Origin: Clostridium tyrobutyricum DSM 2637 = ATCC 25755 = JCM 11008
GTDB lineage: Bacteria > Bacillota > Clostridia > Clostridiales > Clostridiaceae
NCBI RefSeq assembly: GCF_000359585.1
Contig: NZ_APMH01000023.1
Coordinates: 1 to 62,452, forward strand
Direction: 5' to 3'
DNA: 62,452 bases
Shown: one piece after another, positions 1 through 8,338 of the stretch
How the letters are laid out: each line of letters begins with the position of its first letter
Numbering within the stretch: the stretch's first letter is position 1
The notes under the pieces: model-generated
Database searches by the model: none
What the model was told of the DNA's origin: nothing
Seen by the model: the letters and a program-made list of their open reading frames with translations, nothing else
Made by a program: the position numbers and the translations under genes

Positions 1-1
1 A

Positions 2-397
2 TTTCTATTGACTTTTACTAGCTGGTCTATAGCCGCAAGTTGTGTAATAATTTTCACTTTACCCAATAGTCCATTTTCACGCCCCAAAAATATCATGGGG
101 GGACATATAATGAGTGCTTTTATTGGCTTATTTCTCATGAATTCAATGAATATTACTTCAGTGAGCTTAGCTTTAGCACTGAGTTTATCCATATTTTCCA
201 TGCTTTTAACAGACACACTTCATCCTCCTGCAGGAGCTACTACTGTTTTAGTCATGTATACCAAAGCCGGATGGCATTTTGTGCTATTTTCAGTAATAAT
301 TTCAACAATTATAATATCCATAATTTCAATTGTATATAAGCGAATGCATGGTTTTGTAAAGGGTGGTAAAAAAGAATTTAATGTGCAAAAGTTGTAA
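2..397 (+). CDS. HPP family membrane protein, C-terminal part
   Basis: Partial gene: the reading frame is open to the left edge, so the TTG at 8 is not a convincing start. The visible 130 residues hold three or four hydrophobic segments. They include the family's hallmark Pro-Asn-Ser-Pro-Phe-Ser stretch followed by a Gly-Gly-His, and an HPPAGATT block near residue 72, which gives the HPP family its name. The family consists of small integral membrane proteins of uncertain transport function; some plant and cyanobacterial members are linked to nitrite transport. It converges on the permease gene on the other strand, 65 bp away. Function here is not determined. Confidence 0.8.
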   Translation, partial: FLLTFTSWSIAASCVIIFTLPNSPFSRPKNIMGGHIMSAFIGLFLMNSMNITSVSLALALSLSIFSMLLTDTLHPPAGATTVLVMYTKAGWHFVLFSVIISTIIISIISIVYKRMHGFVKGGKKEFNVQKL

Positions 398-462
398 ATA
401 TGTGTGCTACATTTATTTTCTACCAAAGAGACAGCATAAAGCTGAAGCTATTAGTTGTTATT

Positions 463-1827
463 TTAGCTGTTCCTTTTTAATTTAATTATTTTGTATATAA
501 TTCCAAGAATTATAAACCATACAGGTGTTACAAATAATGCTACACGAGTTTCTTTATTAAGTGCCAATACAACTAAAACAAAAACGATAAATATTAGAAT
601 TATATAACTTGATATTGGATAAAATGGCATTTTAAATTTACTTTTTGCAGCAAGCTCAGGGTTAGCTTTTCTGTACTTTAAATGGCATATAACTATAATA
701 GCCCAAATAAAAATAAAACAAAATGTTGATATACTAGTAATAAGTACAAACACCCCTTCTGGCATAATATAACTCAAAATAACTGAAATCAATATAACAA
801 CTGCAGAAAATATTAGAGCATTAGAAGGTACTTTATGTGATGTCAACTTCTTCATTGACTTGGGTGCATTATTTTCTTTAGCAAGAGAATATACCATACG
901 GCTTGTACTAAATATACCACTGTTACAAGCAGAAGCTGCAGATGTAAGTACAACAAAATTTATAATACTTGCCGCTGCCACTATTCCCACTGCAGCAAAT
1001 ACCTCAACAAATGGACTTTTAGCAGGATTAATTGAATTCCAAGGATATATACTCATAATTACAATAAGTGCTCCAATATAGAAAATAATAATTCTAATTG
1101 GAATATTATTAATAGCCCTTGGAATAACATGTTTGGGATTTTCAGTTTCGCCTGCTGTCAAGCCAACCAGTTCAATTCCAGTAAAAGCAAATACGACCAT
1201 TTGGAATGAGAGTATAAAACCACCTGACCCATTAGGAAACCAGCCGCCGTGCTTCCAAAGATTTGCAAAACTGGATGCACCAGCATTTGTAGAAAATCCT
1301 TTAATAATCATAAATACACCAACTATAATCAATAATAGAATGGCAACAATTTTAATCAGTGCAAACCAGAATTCCATTTCACCGAACAACTTTACCGCAG
1401 TAAGGTTCATTCCAAGTAAGACTACAAGAAATATAAGACTTGGCAACCATTGAGGTACACCAGGAAACCAGTATTGCATATAAAGTCCAGAAGCAGTCAA
1501 ATCAGCCATGGCCAGTGAAATCCAGCAGAACCAGTAGGTCCATCCCGTAATAAATGCTGCCCCGTTTCCCAGATAATCATGTACAAATTCCACAAAAGAA
1601 TGATAATTTAAATTAGAAAGCAATAATTCCCCGAGGGCACGCATAATAAGAAAACAAATTAATCCTGTTATTGCATATGCAAATAAAATAGATGGTCCTG
1701 CCAGGTGAATTGACCTACCTGAACCAAGGAATAATCCAGTACCAATTGCACCTCCAATTGCAAGTAATTGAACATGACGATTTTTTAATCCTCTTGATAA
1801 GTTTTGATTTTCAGACATTTCAGACAT
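463..1827 (-). CDS. Amino-acid permease (APC superfamily), glycine-riboswitch controlled
   Basis: 454-residue polytopic protein of normal length for the amino acid-polyamine-organocation superfamily, with about 12 membrane segments. The first helix has the GGAIGTGLFLGSG motif (residues 25-37) that binds the amino acid backbone. It resembles the proline/GABA/D-serine-alanine-glycine permease group (AAP family). The ATG at 1827 follows AGGCGG by 7 nt. A tandem glycine riboswitch lies in the leader, so glycine (or D-alanine/D-serine) uptake or export is the best guess; the substrate is inferred from the RNA, not from residues. It is monocistronic in view. Confidence 0.88.
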   Translation of the reverse strand: MSEMSENQNLSRGLKNRHVQLLAIGGAIGTGLFLGSGRSIHLAGPSILFAYAITGLICFLIMRALGELLLSNLNYHSFVEFVHDYLGNGAAFITGWTYWFCWISLAMADLTASGLYMQYWFPGVPQWLPSLIFLVVLLGMNLTAVKLFGEMEFWFALIKIVAILLLIIVGVFMIIKGFSTNAGASSFANLWKHGGWFPNGSGGFILSFQMVVFAFTGIELVGLTAGETENPKHVIPRAINNIPIRIIIFYIGALIVIMSIYPWNSINPAKSPFVEVFAAVGIVAAASIINFVVLTSAASACNSGIFSTSRMVYSLAKENNAPKSMKKLTSHKVPSNALIFSAVVILISVILSYIMPEGVFVLITSISTFCFIFIWAIIVICHLKYRKANPELAAKSKFKMPFYPISSYIILIFIVFVLVVLALNKETRVALFVTPVWFIILGIIYKIIKLKRNS

Positions 1828-1966
1828 ATGTATTCCGCCTTTCTAAATATTACTGTTTCTAAATTCATATTAATGCCACCTTTGGTATTGTATATTTTCA
1901 TTTTTCTCAAAATTCAGGTCAATGGACAATTAGACAATCAGTGGAGTAACAGACATATACAGTAAG

Positions 1967-2004
1967 ACAAAAAATCAAATTTCAATACTATAGAATTGAT
2001 TTTA
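1967..2004 (-). terminator. Candidate terminator of the riboswitch expression platform
   Basis: On the minus strand a stem with AAATCAA and TTTGATTT arms is followed by a run of six T. It lies between the glycine aptamers and the permease start, so it could be the switched terminator. The stem is A/T-rich and 150 nt from the aptamers, so the assignment is tentative. Confidence 0.4.
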
Positions 2005-2158
2005 GTAAATAATTTTGCTGTTGATTTACTTTTATACCCCATATTATTCAAAAGCTTGTACTAAATATTTTAATATTTGTAATTGGGGATATAAACGGAA
2101 TAGATAAAATCTAAATGAAGTAATTGATTACATATTACTCTTACAAGATATGTTACCT

Positions 2159-2328
2159 TCCCCTGTCCTTTTACCTGAGAGTTTTGTCCTGCGACTTTCT
2201 CCTTCGGTGCTCATTAAGAGTCTCTCCAAGGATTCATCCAATAGCGGTCATCTCTAATTAAATAGGTACCTGAAAGATTCACTTCTTCGGTGAATGGCCA
2301 TGCCACAACTCTCCCACTATCTTCATCT
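2159..2328 (-). promoter_or_regulatory. Tandem glycine riboswitch
   Basis: Read on the minus strand, two aptamer-like units lie in a row. The first runs from GTGGGAGAGTTGTGG through CACCGAAGAAGTG to CTTTCAGGTACC. The second runs from CTTGGAGAGACTC through GCACCGAAGGAG to ACTCTCAGGTAAAAGGACAG. The GGAGAG, CCGAAG and CUCUCAGG(U/C)A-AAAGGACAG elements are the conserved core of the gcvT (glycine) class, and the short linker between units is usual for the cooperative tandem form. It lies 330 nt upstream of the permease and 25 nt downstream of a consensus promoter. Glycine riboswitches usually control gcv genes or Na+/alanine-glycine symporters. Confidence 0.92.
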
Positions 2329-2351
2329 GAATTATTGAGTTTTACCTTCAT

Positions 2352-2380
2352 ATAATAATACATAATTAATAAAATTGCAA
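2352..2380 (-). promoter_or_regulatory. Sigma-A promoter of riboswitch-permease transcript
   Basis: Minus-strand TTGCAA, 17-bp spacer, TATTAT. It ends about 25 nt before the first glycine aptamer, the expected place for the start of this leader RNA. Confidence 0.7.
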
Positions 2381-2629
2381 TAATTTATTCTTTTTTATCT
2401 AAAATAAAAATACTATTTTGTCTAAATTATTAAAAATATTTATAATAATAAACTAATATAACTTTTCATAACAATATGAACTGAAGTTTCCATATATTTT
2501 TAACTATAAAATTTGTTATGTCTGAACCTTTAATCATACAAACACTATATTGTTTTTTATTGTATTTAGGTTTCTTAAAAACTGACATTTTTCATGTCTT
2601 TAATGCAACCTAATTAAATAAATAAATTC

Positions 2630-2658
2630 AAAAAAGCTCTGGATTTCTCCAAAGCTCT
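2630..2658 (-). terminator. Intrinsic terminator after the TSUP gene
   Basis: Minus-strand stem GAGCUUUGGA / UCCAGAGCUU closed by a GAAA tetraloop and followed by six U. All ten pairs form when G-U wobbles are counted. It sits 28 nt past the TSUP stop codon. Confidence 0.88.
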
Positions 2659-2685
2659 TAAAATCAAAAAAGTTATTATGTTTAA

Positions 2686-3048
2686 TCATTTACTCAGGAA
2701 AGTTTTTATCCCAACTAAAATAATAAATATTCCAAAAGTCTTTTTCATTACATTGGCAGGAAGCACGTTTGCTAATTGACCGCCAAATTTAGCACTTACT
2801 AGCATTGCAGCACAAATAATTATACCGCCAACTAAGTCAGTATTTCCCTTTTTATAGTACTCAATAAATGCAAGTATGCCAACAGGTGGAAGCATGGCAA
2901 TCAATGAAGTCCCCTGAGCTTTTAATTGAGAAAATCCTTCAAAAAACATTAAGGCTGGAATTATAATTACTCCACCGCCAACCCCAAATAATCCACTTAA
3001 GATACCTGCCGCAATGCCTATTACAATAAAGATAATTACATTTAACAT
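2686..3048 (-). CDS. Small TSUP-family (TauE/SafE) membrane transporter
   Basis: 120-residue protein with about four hydrophobic helices and the GLFGVGGGVIIIP motif near residues 20-32 that marks the sulfite exporter TauE/SafE (DUF81/TSUP) family. Full-size members have about 250 residues in two repeats. This is one repeat, a half-size form common in Firmicutes that probably works as a dimer. The ATG has AAGGAGG upstream. The family carries sulfite, organosulfonates or other small anions; the substrate here is unknown. It ends in its own terminator and appears monocistronic. Confidence 0.85.
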   Translation of the reverse strand: MLNVIIFIVIGIAAGILSGLFGVGGGVIIIPALMFFEGFSQLKAQGTSLIAMLPPVGILAFIEYYKKGNTDLVGGIIICAAMLVSAKFGGQLANVLPANVMKKTFGIFIILVGIKTFLSK

Positions 3049-3249
3049 AAATTTCCTCCTTGATCATTTAAAAATTTTTTTCTTTATACAATTCTAAATT
3101 GCCAATACATTCCACCTGCTTTTGATTACATTATATCATAATGATTAAACGTTTTCTTATTTAGTGATTTAATGTACTTGGAATAAGCTTTTATTTCCAT
3201 TTAACTAAAAAGATGAAGAAACATATTGTAAGCATTTTGGAGATCATAA

Positions 3250-3279
3250 TTGCCACCTGAAAATAAAAATCGGTGGCAA
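3250..3279 (-). terminator. Stem-loop after the radical SAM gene
   Basis: Perfect 8-bp stem TTGCCACC / GGTGGCAA with a 14-nt loop, 7 nt beyond the radical SAM stop codon. There is no good T run after it, so it may be an RNA-stabilising hairpin rather than an efficient terminator. Confidence 0.45.
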
Positions 3280-3285
3280 GACCTT

Positions 3286-4410
3286 CTAAAGAATCATCTC
3301 TCCTGGTTTATAACCCTCAGGCAATTCTTCTTCACCTAAAAATTTGAAATTTTCATCACGCAGTATTGGTAAAAATGCTTCATATGGAATTCTAGAAAAC
3401 TCACAGGCATAATCACTGGCTCCAAACCATTTACCCTCTTTGCTGCTCAAGTTTAAATCTCTAGCAAATTTTGTATAGTTTGAGCAGTCATGAACTACTA
3501 AATCCCACTTTTCTTCATCGGCTATTTTCATGAATTTCAGAGTTAATTCCCTACTCCAAATTGGAGATATATAACCTTGTCTGGAAATATACATATTTTC
3601 CCCATAATAATTGTCTATGTTATTATCATTCAAATGTAATTCCGCACAATTGATAAAATCAAGTTCTGTATCTAAGATAGCTTGCTTTTTCTTAAAAAAA
3701 GCTTCGAAAAACTCAGGAGTCATTGGAGTTTCAATACCTACATTTTTAATATATTTTTTCGCTATTCCGATATTTTCAATCACTTTGTCTGAACACTTAG
3801 AAGCACCCAGATTGAAACGTATCTCATTAAGGCCGGCTTCACCTAATGCTTTTAATGTCTCTGAACTAGCTAAAATTCCATTTGTATATAGATGTTGATG
3901 AATTTTGGCATTACTAAATTTCCTTATTACCGAATAGTATTTTTCAATTTCCATGAATGGCTCTAAATAAACGTAGCAGATACCAGTGGGTTTCTTCTGT
4001 ATGGAAAGAAGTAAATCAATATCCTTGTCATAAAATCTTGTGCCTCCAATTTCCCACATACCTTCGCCAATTGGGGGAATATCTTCTAGCTCTCCATAGT
4101 TATAACAAAACTTACACTCTATGTTACATTTGTTGGTTTTTCTGATTGCATTCAAACCAGTACCCAACAGACAAGAACGACATCCTTGTGGGAATTTACC
4201 TTCATCTCCAACAAAAAAAGTCCTATTTTTCAAAGTTTTCAAATTTTTAATCTTCGACATTAACATATCATTTCTATGATTGAGGGCTGCCTCAATTTGC
4301 GCAAAGGTAGAATAAATTATTTCTTGTTGTTTTGTCATAATTTCCTCTTCCTCAGGTAATGTTGAAAAAAATTCAAACCATATCAACGCATCTTTTTTTG
4401 AAATTTTCAT
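3286..4410 (-). CDS. Radical SAM protein
   Basis: 374 residues from the ATG at 4410, chosen because AGGAG lies 8 nt upstream; an in-frame start at 4452 has no such site. Residues 95-102 (CNIECKFC) give the CxxxCxxC motif that holds the SAM-cleaving [4Fe-4S] cluster, followed by YNYGE. A second cysteine pair CRSC at 77-80 may bind another metal. A GG(T/E)RF segment and the later LNLGAS-like stretch fit a radical SAM barrel. I cannot assign the substrate or subfamily. It is isolated between the TSUP gene and the phage remnants, with no obvious partner or precursor peptide gene beside it. Confidence 0.82.
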   Translation of the reverse strand: MKISKKDALIWFEFFSTLPEEEEIMTKQQEIIYSTFAQIEAALNHRNDMLMSKIKNLKTLKNRTFFVGDEGKFPQGCRSCLLGTGLNAIRKTNKCNIECKFCYNYGELEDIPPIGEGMWEIGGTRFYDKDIDLLLSIQKKPTGICYVYLEPFMEIEKYYSVIRKFSNAKIHQHLYTNGILASSETLKALGEAGLNEIRFNLGASKCSDKVIENIGIAKKYIKNVGIETPMTPEFFEAFFKKKQAILDTELDFINCAELHLNDNNIDNYYGENMYISRQGYISPIWSRELTLKFMKIADEEKWDLVVHDCSNYTKFARDLNLSSKEGKWFGASDYACEFSRIPYEAFLPILRDENFKFLGEEELPEGYKPGEMIL

Positions 4411-4651
4411 AATATATTCTCCTATAATTAATCTTCCTGAAGACTCAATCAAGCCTTCCTTCTGTACTTTTTATACATTGCCATCTCCACACAGTATGAA
4501 TGGATTTTATAGTCCCATCTTATCACCCTTTCGCTAAGTACTTCTCATTCATAATTATATTCTTTATGTTTTCTTAATTATTTTATCAAAAGTACATATA
4601 CTAGGTCTTTACATATTTCCATCCCATCTTCATATAGTTTTACTTTCCCAA

Positions 4652-4981
4652 CTAATTGTTTTGGTAGATGTAAAAGGTAATCTCCTCAGAAGCTTTCATT
4701 TTCTGTGGAGATAGAACAAATGCATTTTTACCTGCTTCTTTTCTAAACCCGTCGAATTCGACGGGTTTAAAATTTGGATTATTTATTTTCTCCCATAATC
4801 CCAAAAATTCTATAGTATCCCTATTTCTTAGCCAATTACGAATAACATCATTTGGCTCGTCACTTTTATATTTTGCAATATCAGTTAAACTGATATAATC
4901 AGCTTCATTTCCCTTTAAAACAATAGAAATATTTGTTCCATTTGCATTTATTGTTGCTTTATATTCTTTATTTTGGGGCAT
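4652..4981 (-). pseudogene. Truncated KilA-N domain protein
   Basis: 109 residues. Residues 28-95 match the phage KilA-N DNA-binding domain (YISLTDIAKYKS, DVIRNWLRNRDTIEFLGLWE, NPNFKPVEFDGFRKEAG). In intact proteins the domain continues past SPxKW into a conserved block. Here the sequence switches after LSPQK to an unrelated 16-residue tail and stops, which looks like a deletion joint. KilA-N proteins are typical of phages and of loci beside restriction systems. It is probably a decayed remnant, though a short DNA-binding peptide could still be made from the ATG at 4981. Confidence 0.7.
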
Positions 4982-5044
4982 TAGTTACACCTCGTTTATC
5001 ATTATTTAACAATATTATTTTACCATATAATAAATTGGCTTGTC

Positions 5045-5240
5045 TTAATTTCTCTTTAAAAACCTATCATGTGATTTTCTCACGCTTTCACCAGATACAT
5101 AAGGGTTTACACTTACTGCTACTTGTTCCCAGCTAAGTCCATTTACATATCTCAATATCATAATCATCCTAATCTAGCTGTCATAAATACTTTCTATATA
5201 CCTGTTAAGCCTATTGAGTTCATAGAAACATTTTTTCAAA
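5045..5240 (-). pseudogene. Phage DUF1492-like / sigma-region-4-like fragment with internal stop
   Basis: The minus-strand frame reads YELNRLNRYIESIYDS, then a TAG stop (5174-5176), then IRMIMILRYVNGLSWEQVA and a tail SGESVRKSHDRFLKRN before TAA at 5045. The spacing and the LRYxNGLSWxQVA...SVR.HDRFLK pattern are those of small phage proteins (DUF1492 and related ArpU/sigma-like regulators), where a charged or polar residue stands at the stop position. No usable start is visible and its upstream end runs into the hsdM 3' end, so it is a broken phage gene. Confidence 0.6.
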
Positions 5241-5247
5241 TTTAAAT

Positions 5248-6837
5248 CTAAATTTTTACACCTAAAATCTTCAATTGTTCATTAATCTTCGCTTCAAGTT
5301 CTGCAATTTCCTTATTGTCTTGTTCTAACTGCCTATTTACTTCTTCCAAATCAATTGGAGCTTCTTCTTCAAAAGTGTCAACATAACGTGGAATGTTCAA
5401 GTTAAACTCATTTTCCTTGATTTCATCAATTGATGCCAAGTGAGCATATTTATCTATATTTTTACGCTCTTTAAATGTATTGATGATTTTATCTACATTT
5501 TTATCAATTAAGTTATTTTGATTCTTACCTTTTTCAAAATCATTACTTGCATCAATAAATAATATGTCTTTAGTTTTACGATTTTTCTTAAATACTAAAA
5601 TGACTGTTGGTATACTTGTTCCATAAAATAAGTTAGCTGGCAGACCAATAACCGTATCAAGATAATTTTTTTCAATTAGAGTTTGACGGATTTTACCTTC
5701 TGCTGCACCACGAAATAGCACGCCGTGAGGCAAAACAATTGCCATTGTTCCATCACTATTTAAATGATATATACTGTGCAATATAAAAGCATAATCTGCT
5801 TTTGAGGCTGGTGCTAATTTCCCATAATCGCTAAAGCGTGGATCTTTTAATTTGGTTTTATCATTATCCCATTTCGCAGAATATGGTGGATTTGCAACCA
5901 CTGCATCAAAACTCCGCGGGTGATCAATCCCTTTTTCGTCTGGTCCATCCGGCCAATCGTTTTCCAAAGTATCGGCATTATTTAGTGTCATATTGTTATA
6001 AGACACATTGTGCATCATCAAGTTCATACGGGCCAAGTTATACGTTGTTGTATTCAACTCTTGACCAAAATACTTCATAGGAATACCATCAGACAATTCT
6101 TGTCCAACAGTAAGCAGTAAGGATCCTGAGCCCATTGTCGGGTCATATATATTGAAAAATTCATTTGATTTTTCTACACCATTAGTGACCAATTTAGCTA
6201 AAATCTTGCTTACTTGATGAGGTGTATAGAATTCTCCGCCTTTTTTACCAGCACTTGCAGCAAATTTACCAATTAAGTATTCATAGATTTCACCTAGAAT
6301 GTCTCTTCCATCATCTCCCTTGTATTCAACTTCGTCCACTAATTTAACTATATTGTTAAGTGATTTTGCACGTTCATTTGTAGAACTTCCAAGACGTGAA
6401 TCTCCCAGGTTAATATCGTTGAATATACCACGGAAATCTTTCACCGCTTCCCTATTTAATTCCGCATTCTTATTAAAGTTATCAAAAATAGTCTGGTAGT
6501 CGCTAGGAATAACTTGTGCATCATTAATTTTATTAATCAAAGACTCCCATGTATCATTTGGCGCAATTGCATACCCCAAACTTGATGAAATATCTTCTAA
6601 ATAATCATCCAAATCTGCACCTACCGCTTGTTTTAGGTAAGCATCATTGGTAGATTGTCCATCAGCAACATCAATAACATTGTTTCCTACTAAATACTGC
6701 TCTTGATGTTCTGAAAGGTATCGATAAAACATAAATGCCAGGATATAATTTTTGTACTCTGAAGCATCCATTGTGCCGCGCAATTCATTTGCCATGGCCC
6801 AAAGTTTACTAGTAATTGTTTGTAGATTATTACTCAT
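5248..6837 (-). CDS. hsdM: Type I restriction-modification methyltransferase subunit
   Basis: 529 residues, normal for HsdM. The N-terminal helical HsdM domain covers residues 1-140. The N6-adenine methyltransferase core follows with GGEFYTPHQV at 200-209, SAM-binding motif I DPTMGSG at 232-238 and catalytic NPPY at 316-319. A C-terminal charged helix would contact HsdS. The ATG has AAAGGAA upstream. With HsdS it methylates adenines in the target, and with HsdR it forms the restriction complex in the cytoplasm. It is last in the operon, 211 bp after hsdS, and that gap holds an interspersed repeat and a possible weak promoter. Confidence 0.96.
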   Translation of the reverse strand: MSNNLQTITSKLWAMANELRGTMDASEYKNYILAFMFYRYLSEHQEQYLVGNNVIDVADGQSTNDAYLKQAVGADLDDYLEDISSSLGYAIAPNDTWESLINKINDAQVIPSDYQTIFDNFNKNAELNREAVKDFRGIFNDINLGDSRLGSSTNERAKSLNNIVKLVDEVEYKGDDGRDILGEIYEYLIGKFAASAGKKGGEFYTPHQVSKILAKLVTNGVEKSNEFFNIYDPTMGSGSLLLTVGQELSDGIPMKYFGQELNTTTYNLARMNLMMHNVSYNNMTLNNADTLENDWPDGPDEKGIDHPRSFDAVVANPPYSAKWDNDKTKLKDPRFSDYGKLAPASKADYAFILHSIYHLNSDGTMAIVLPHGVLFRGAAEGKIRQTLIEKNYLDTVIGLPANLFYGTSIPTVILVFKKNRKTKDILFIDASNDFEKGKNQNNLIDKNVDKIINTFKERKNIDKYAHLASIDEIKENEFNLNIPRYVDTFEEEAPIDLEEVNRQLEQDNKEIAELEAKINEQLKILGVKI

Positions 6838-7048
6838 TATTTTTATTTCCTTTCTCTTTTGAAATTATTTTATTCGATGTTTGCCAGCGGTAATACCCTT
6901 ATCGAACTCTTTGAAAGTGATTCACACAAAATTGAAATTTTGGTTCTCTACTTTTCTTATAAAGTGGGTATAATGTCTGCTACGCCCCTGGATAACAATT
7001 TTCAAGTTTCAGATGTACAAAAAACTCCACTCGAAACCAAAAATCTGT
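6838..7048. other. hsdS-hsdM intergenic region
   Basis: An unusually long gap inside an R-M operon. It holds one copy of the stem-loop repeat (6919-6952) and a TTCGAT...ATCGAA inverted repeat. A weak minus-strand promoter-like pair is present, TTGTTA (6993-6998), 17 bp, CATTAT (6970-6975), that could drive hsdM separately. I see no convincing gene in it. Confidence 0.5.
6919..6952 (-). repeat. Interspersed stem-loop repeat, copy 1
   Basis: Minus strand: AGTAGAGAACC, then a 7-bp stem CAAAATT / AATTTTG, then TGTGAATC. The flanks match the copy at 46689 and, in part, the copy at 51270, while the stem bases differ in a paired manner. It lies between hsdS and hsdM. Confidence 0.65.
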
Positions 7049-8266
7049 TTATATAAACATCTGTTGTAGTAATGCTTTCTTTTGTTCTTGCAAGTGATTT
7101 AACTTACGTTGATGAAGGGTGATAAGCTTATTTAGCTGTTGAAAAAGCTCACTAATTTTCTTTTGTTCTACAATATCAAATGGGTGAAAGATAAACGTAT
7201 CTTGCAATGCTGATTTAGAGATAGATGACACCTTGGTACCTTGCATCAATCGTAAAAGCTGATTATGATATGCATAAGAATTCATAAAATATCCAAGGTA
7301 TCCTGATGCAAAAGATAATGTTGGTCTACATGGAATTGTATGTAGTCCAGAAATGACTATTTTTTCGCCTACATTTACCAATTCTGTGCACTTTCCAACC
7401 GTTTCATCTTCCGCTGCATCAGCAATAATTACATCCCCATTTTGCAACTTTGATGACCTGAATTTGTTTACCAAAGCACCATCTGTAATATATGGGATTT
7501 CATCTTTTTCAACATCTAGTAATTCTCCAAATTTGATTAGAACATCCCCGTAATGTACGTTTTTAGCTAGACCAGAATTGTAATTCAATTCAGCTCTAGC
7601 AAGAGTATTATTTGGTATATTCGTAAAGGTATCACTAAACTTACGCTGTTCCCAAGGGTGAGTAAATCCTGGAAAACGAAGTTCTGGAAAATCTTCGCCA
7701 TTTTTCGGGAACATTTTTTGTAACAAACTTTTCTTCTTATCCTGCAAGTGATTTAACTTACGCTGATGAATGGTGATAAGGTTGTCGAGGTCCTTAAAAA
7801 AGACTCCCATAACTTTTTCCTCGTCATCTGTTTTCGGAAAATAAATCTTATACTTCGATAATTGTGGAACTGTTAATTGTGGTACACCCGTTGATTCAAC
7901 CAAAACTTCGTGTTTGTTAATTGCATTCTCCAAAAAGTCAACATCATGCTTAGTCTTTACAGCTAATAGTCGAACAACTGGCGTAAAATCAACCTTTCTT
8001 GCCTTTGCATGACCTACGTCACCTCGTCCAGTCACTGTTACAGCAGGGGCTTTTATACGGAAATCATTCTTATAATACCCAACAATTCCATCATTGGTTA
8101 GTGCATTAGCTAAAACAGGATATTTTCCTGAATCAACAATTTTATTTTTATCAATATCTCCACCAGCAACAATTTCCATTGATTCATCACCCAACTTATG
8201 CTGTTCCCAAGGGACAGTGAATCCTGGAAACCTTATTTTAGGTACATTCGCTTTATTTTTATCCAT
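7049..8266 (-). CDS. hsdS: Type I restriction-modification specificity subunit
   Basis: 405 residues from the ATG at 8266, chosen because AGGAG lies 5 nt upstream; an in-frame TTG at 8290 lacks a site. Two target-recognition domains, about residues 15-140 and 205-355, each start with a (I/L)RFPGFTxPWEQ motif. Each ends in the conserved helix HQRKLNHLQ(D/E)(K/Q)KK(S/A)LLQ(K/Q)MF. Each domain reads one half of a bipartite target. The two conserved regions are near-identical in DNA (36 of 38 bp at 7089-7126 and 7743-7780), giving recombination points for domain exchange. It is placed between hsdR and hsdM in the operon. Confidence 0.95.
   Translation of the reverse strand: MDKNKANVPKIRFPGFTVPWEQHKLGDESMEIVAGGDIDKNKIVDSGKYPVLANALTNDGIVGYYKNDFRIKAPAVTVTGRGDVGHAKARKVDFTPVVRLLAVKTKHDVDFLENAINKHEVLVESTGVPQLTVPQLSKYKIYFPKTDDEEKVMGVFFKDLDNLITIHQRKLNHLQDKKKSLLQKMFPKNGEDFPELRFPGFTHPWEQRKFSDTFTNIPNNTLARAELNYNSGLAKNVHYGDVLIKFGELLDVEKDEIPYITDGALVNKFRSSKLQNGDVIIADAAEDETVGKCTELVNVGEKIVISGLHTIPCRPTLSFASGYLGYFMNSYAYHNQLLRLMQGTKVSSISKSALQDTFIFHPFDIVEQKKISELFQQLNKLITLHQRKLNHLQEQKKALLQQMFI
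7089..7126. repeat. Direct repeat in hsdS, distal copy
   Basis: 38 bp encoding the C-terminal conserved helix. It matches 7743-7780 at 36 of 38 positions. Confidence 0.85.
7743..7780. repeat. Direct repeat in hsdS, central copy
   Basis: 38 bp encoding the central conserved helix, paired with 7089-7126. A second, shorter pair (7645-7675 and 8200-8230) encodes the start of each recognition domain. Confidence 0.85.
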
Positions 8267-8338
8267 TTTATCTCCTATCTTAACTGTCAATTGATAGTCG
8301 GCAGTTCAATAATTAATTTTAAAGTATTATATGATAAA

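Noticed and set aside
6970-6998. Separate hsdM promoter
   Set aside because: TTGTTA-17-CATTAT matches only partly, so it is mentioned in the intergenic entry and not called.
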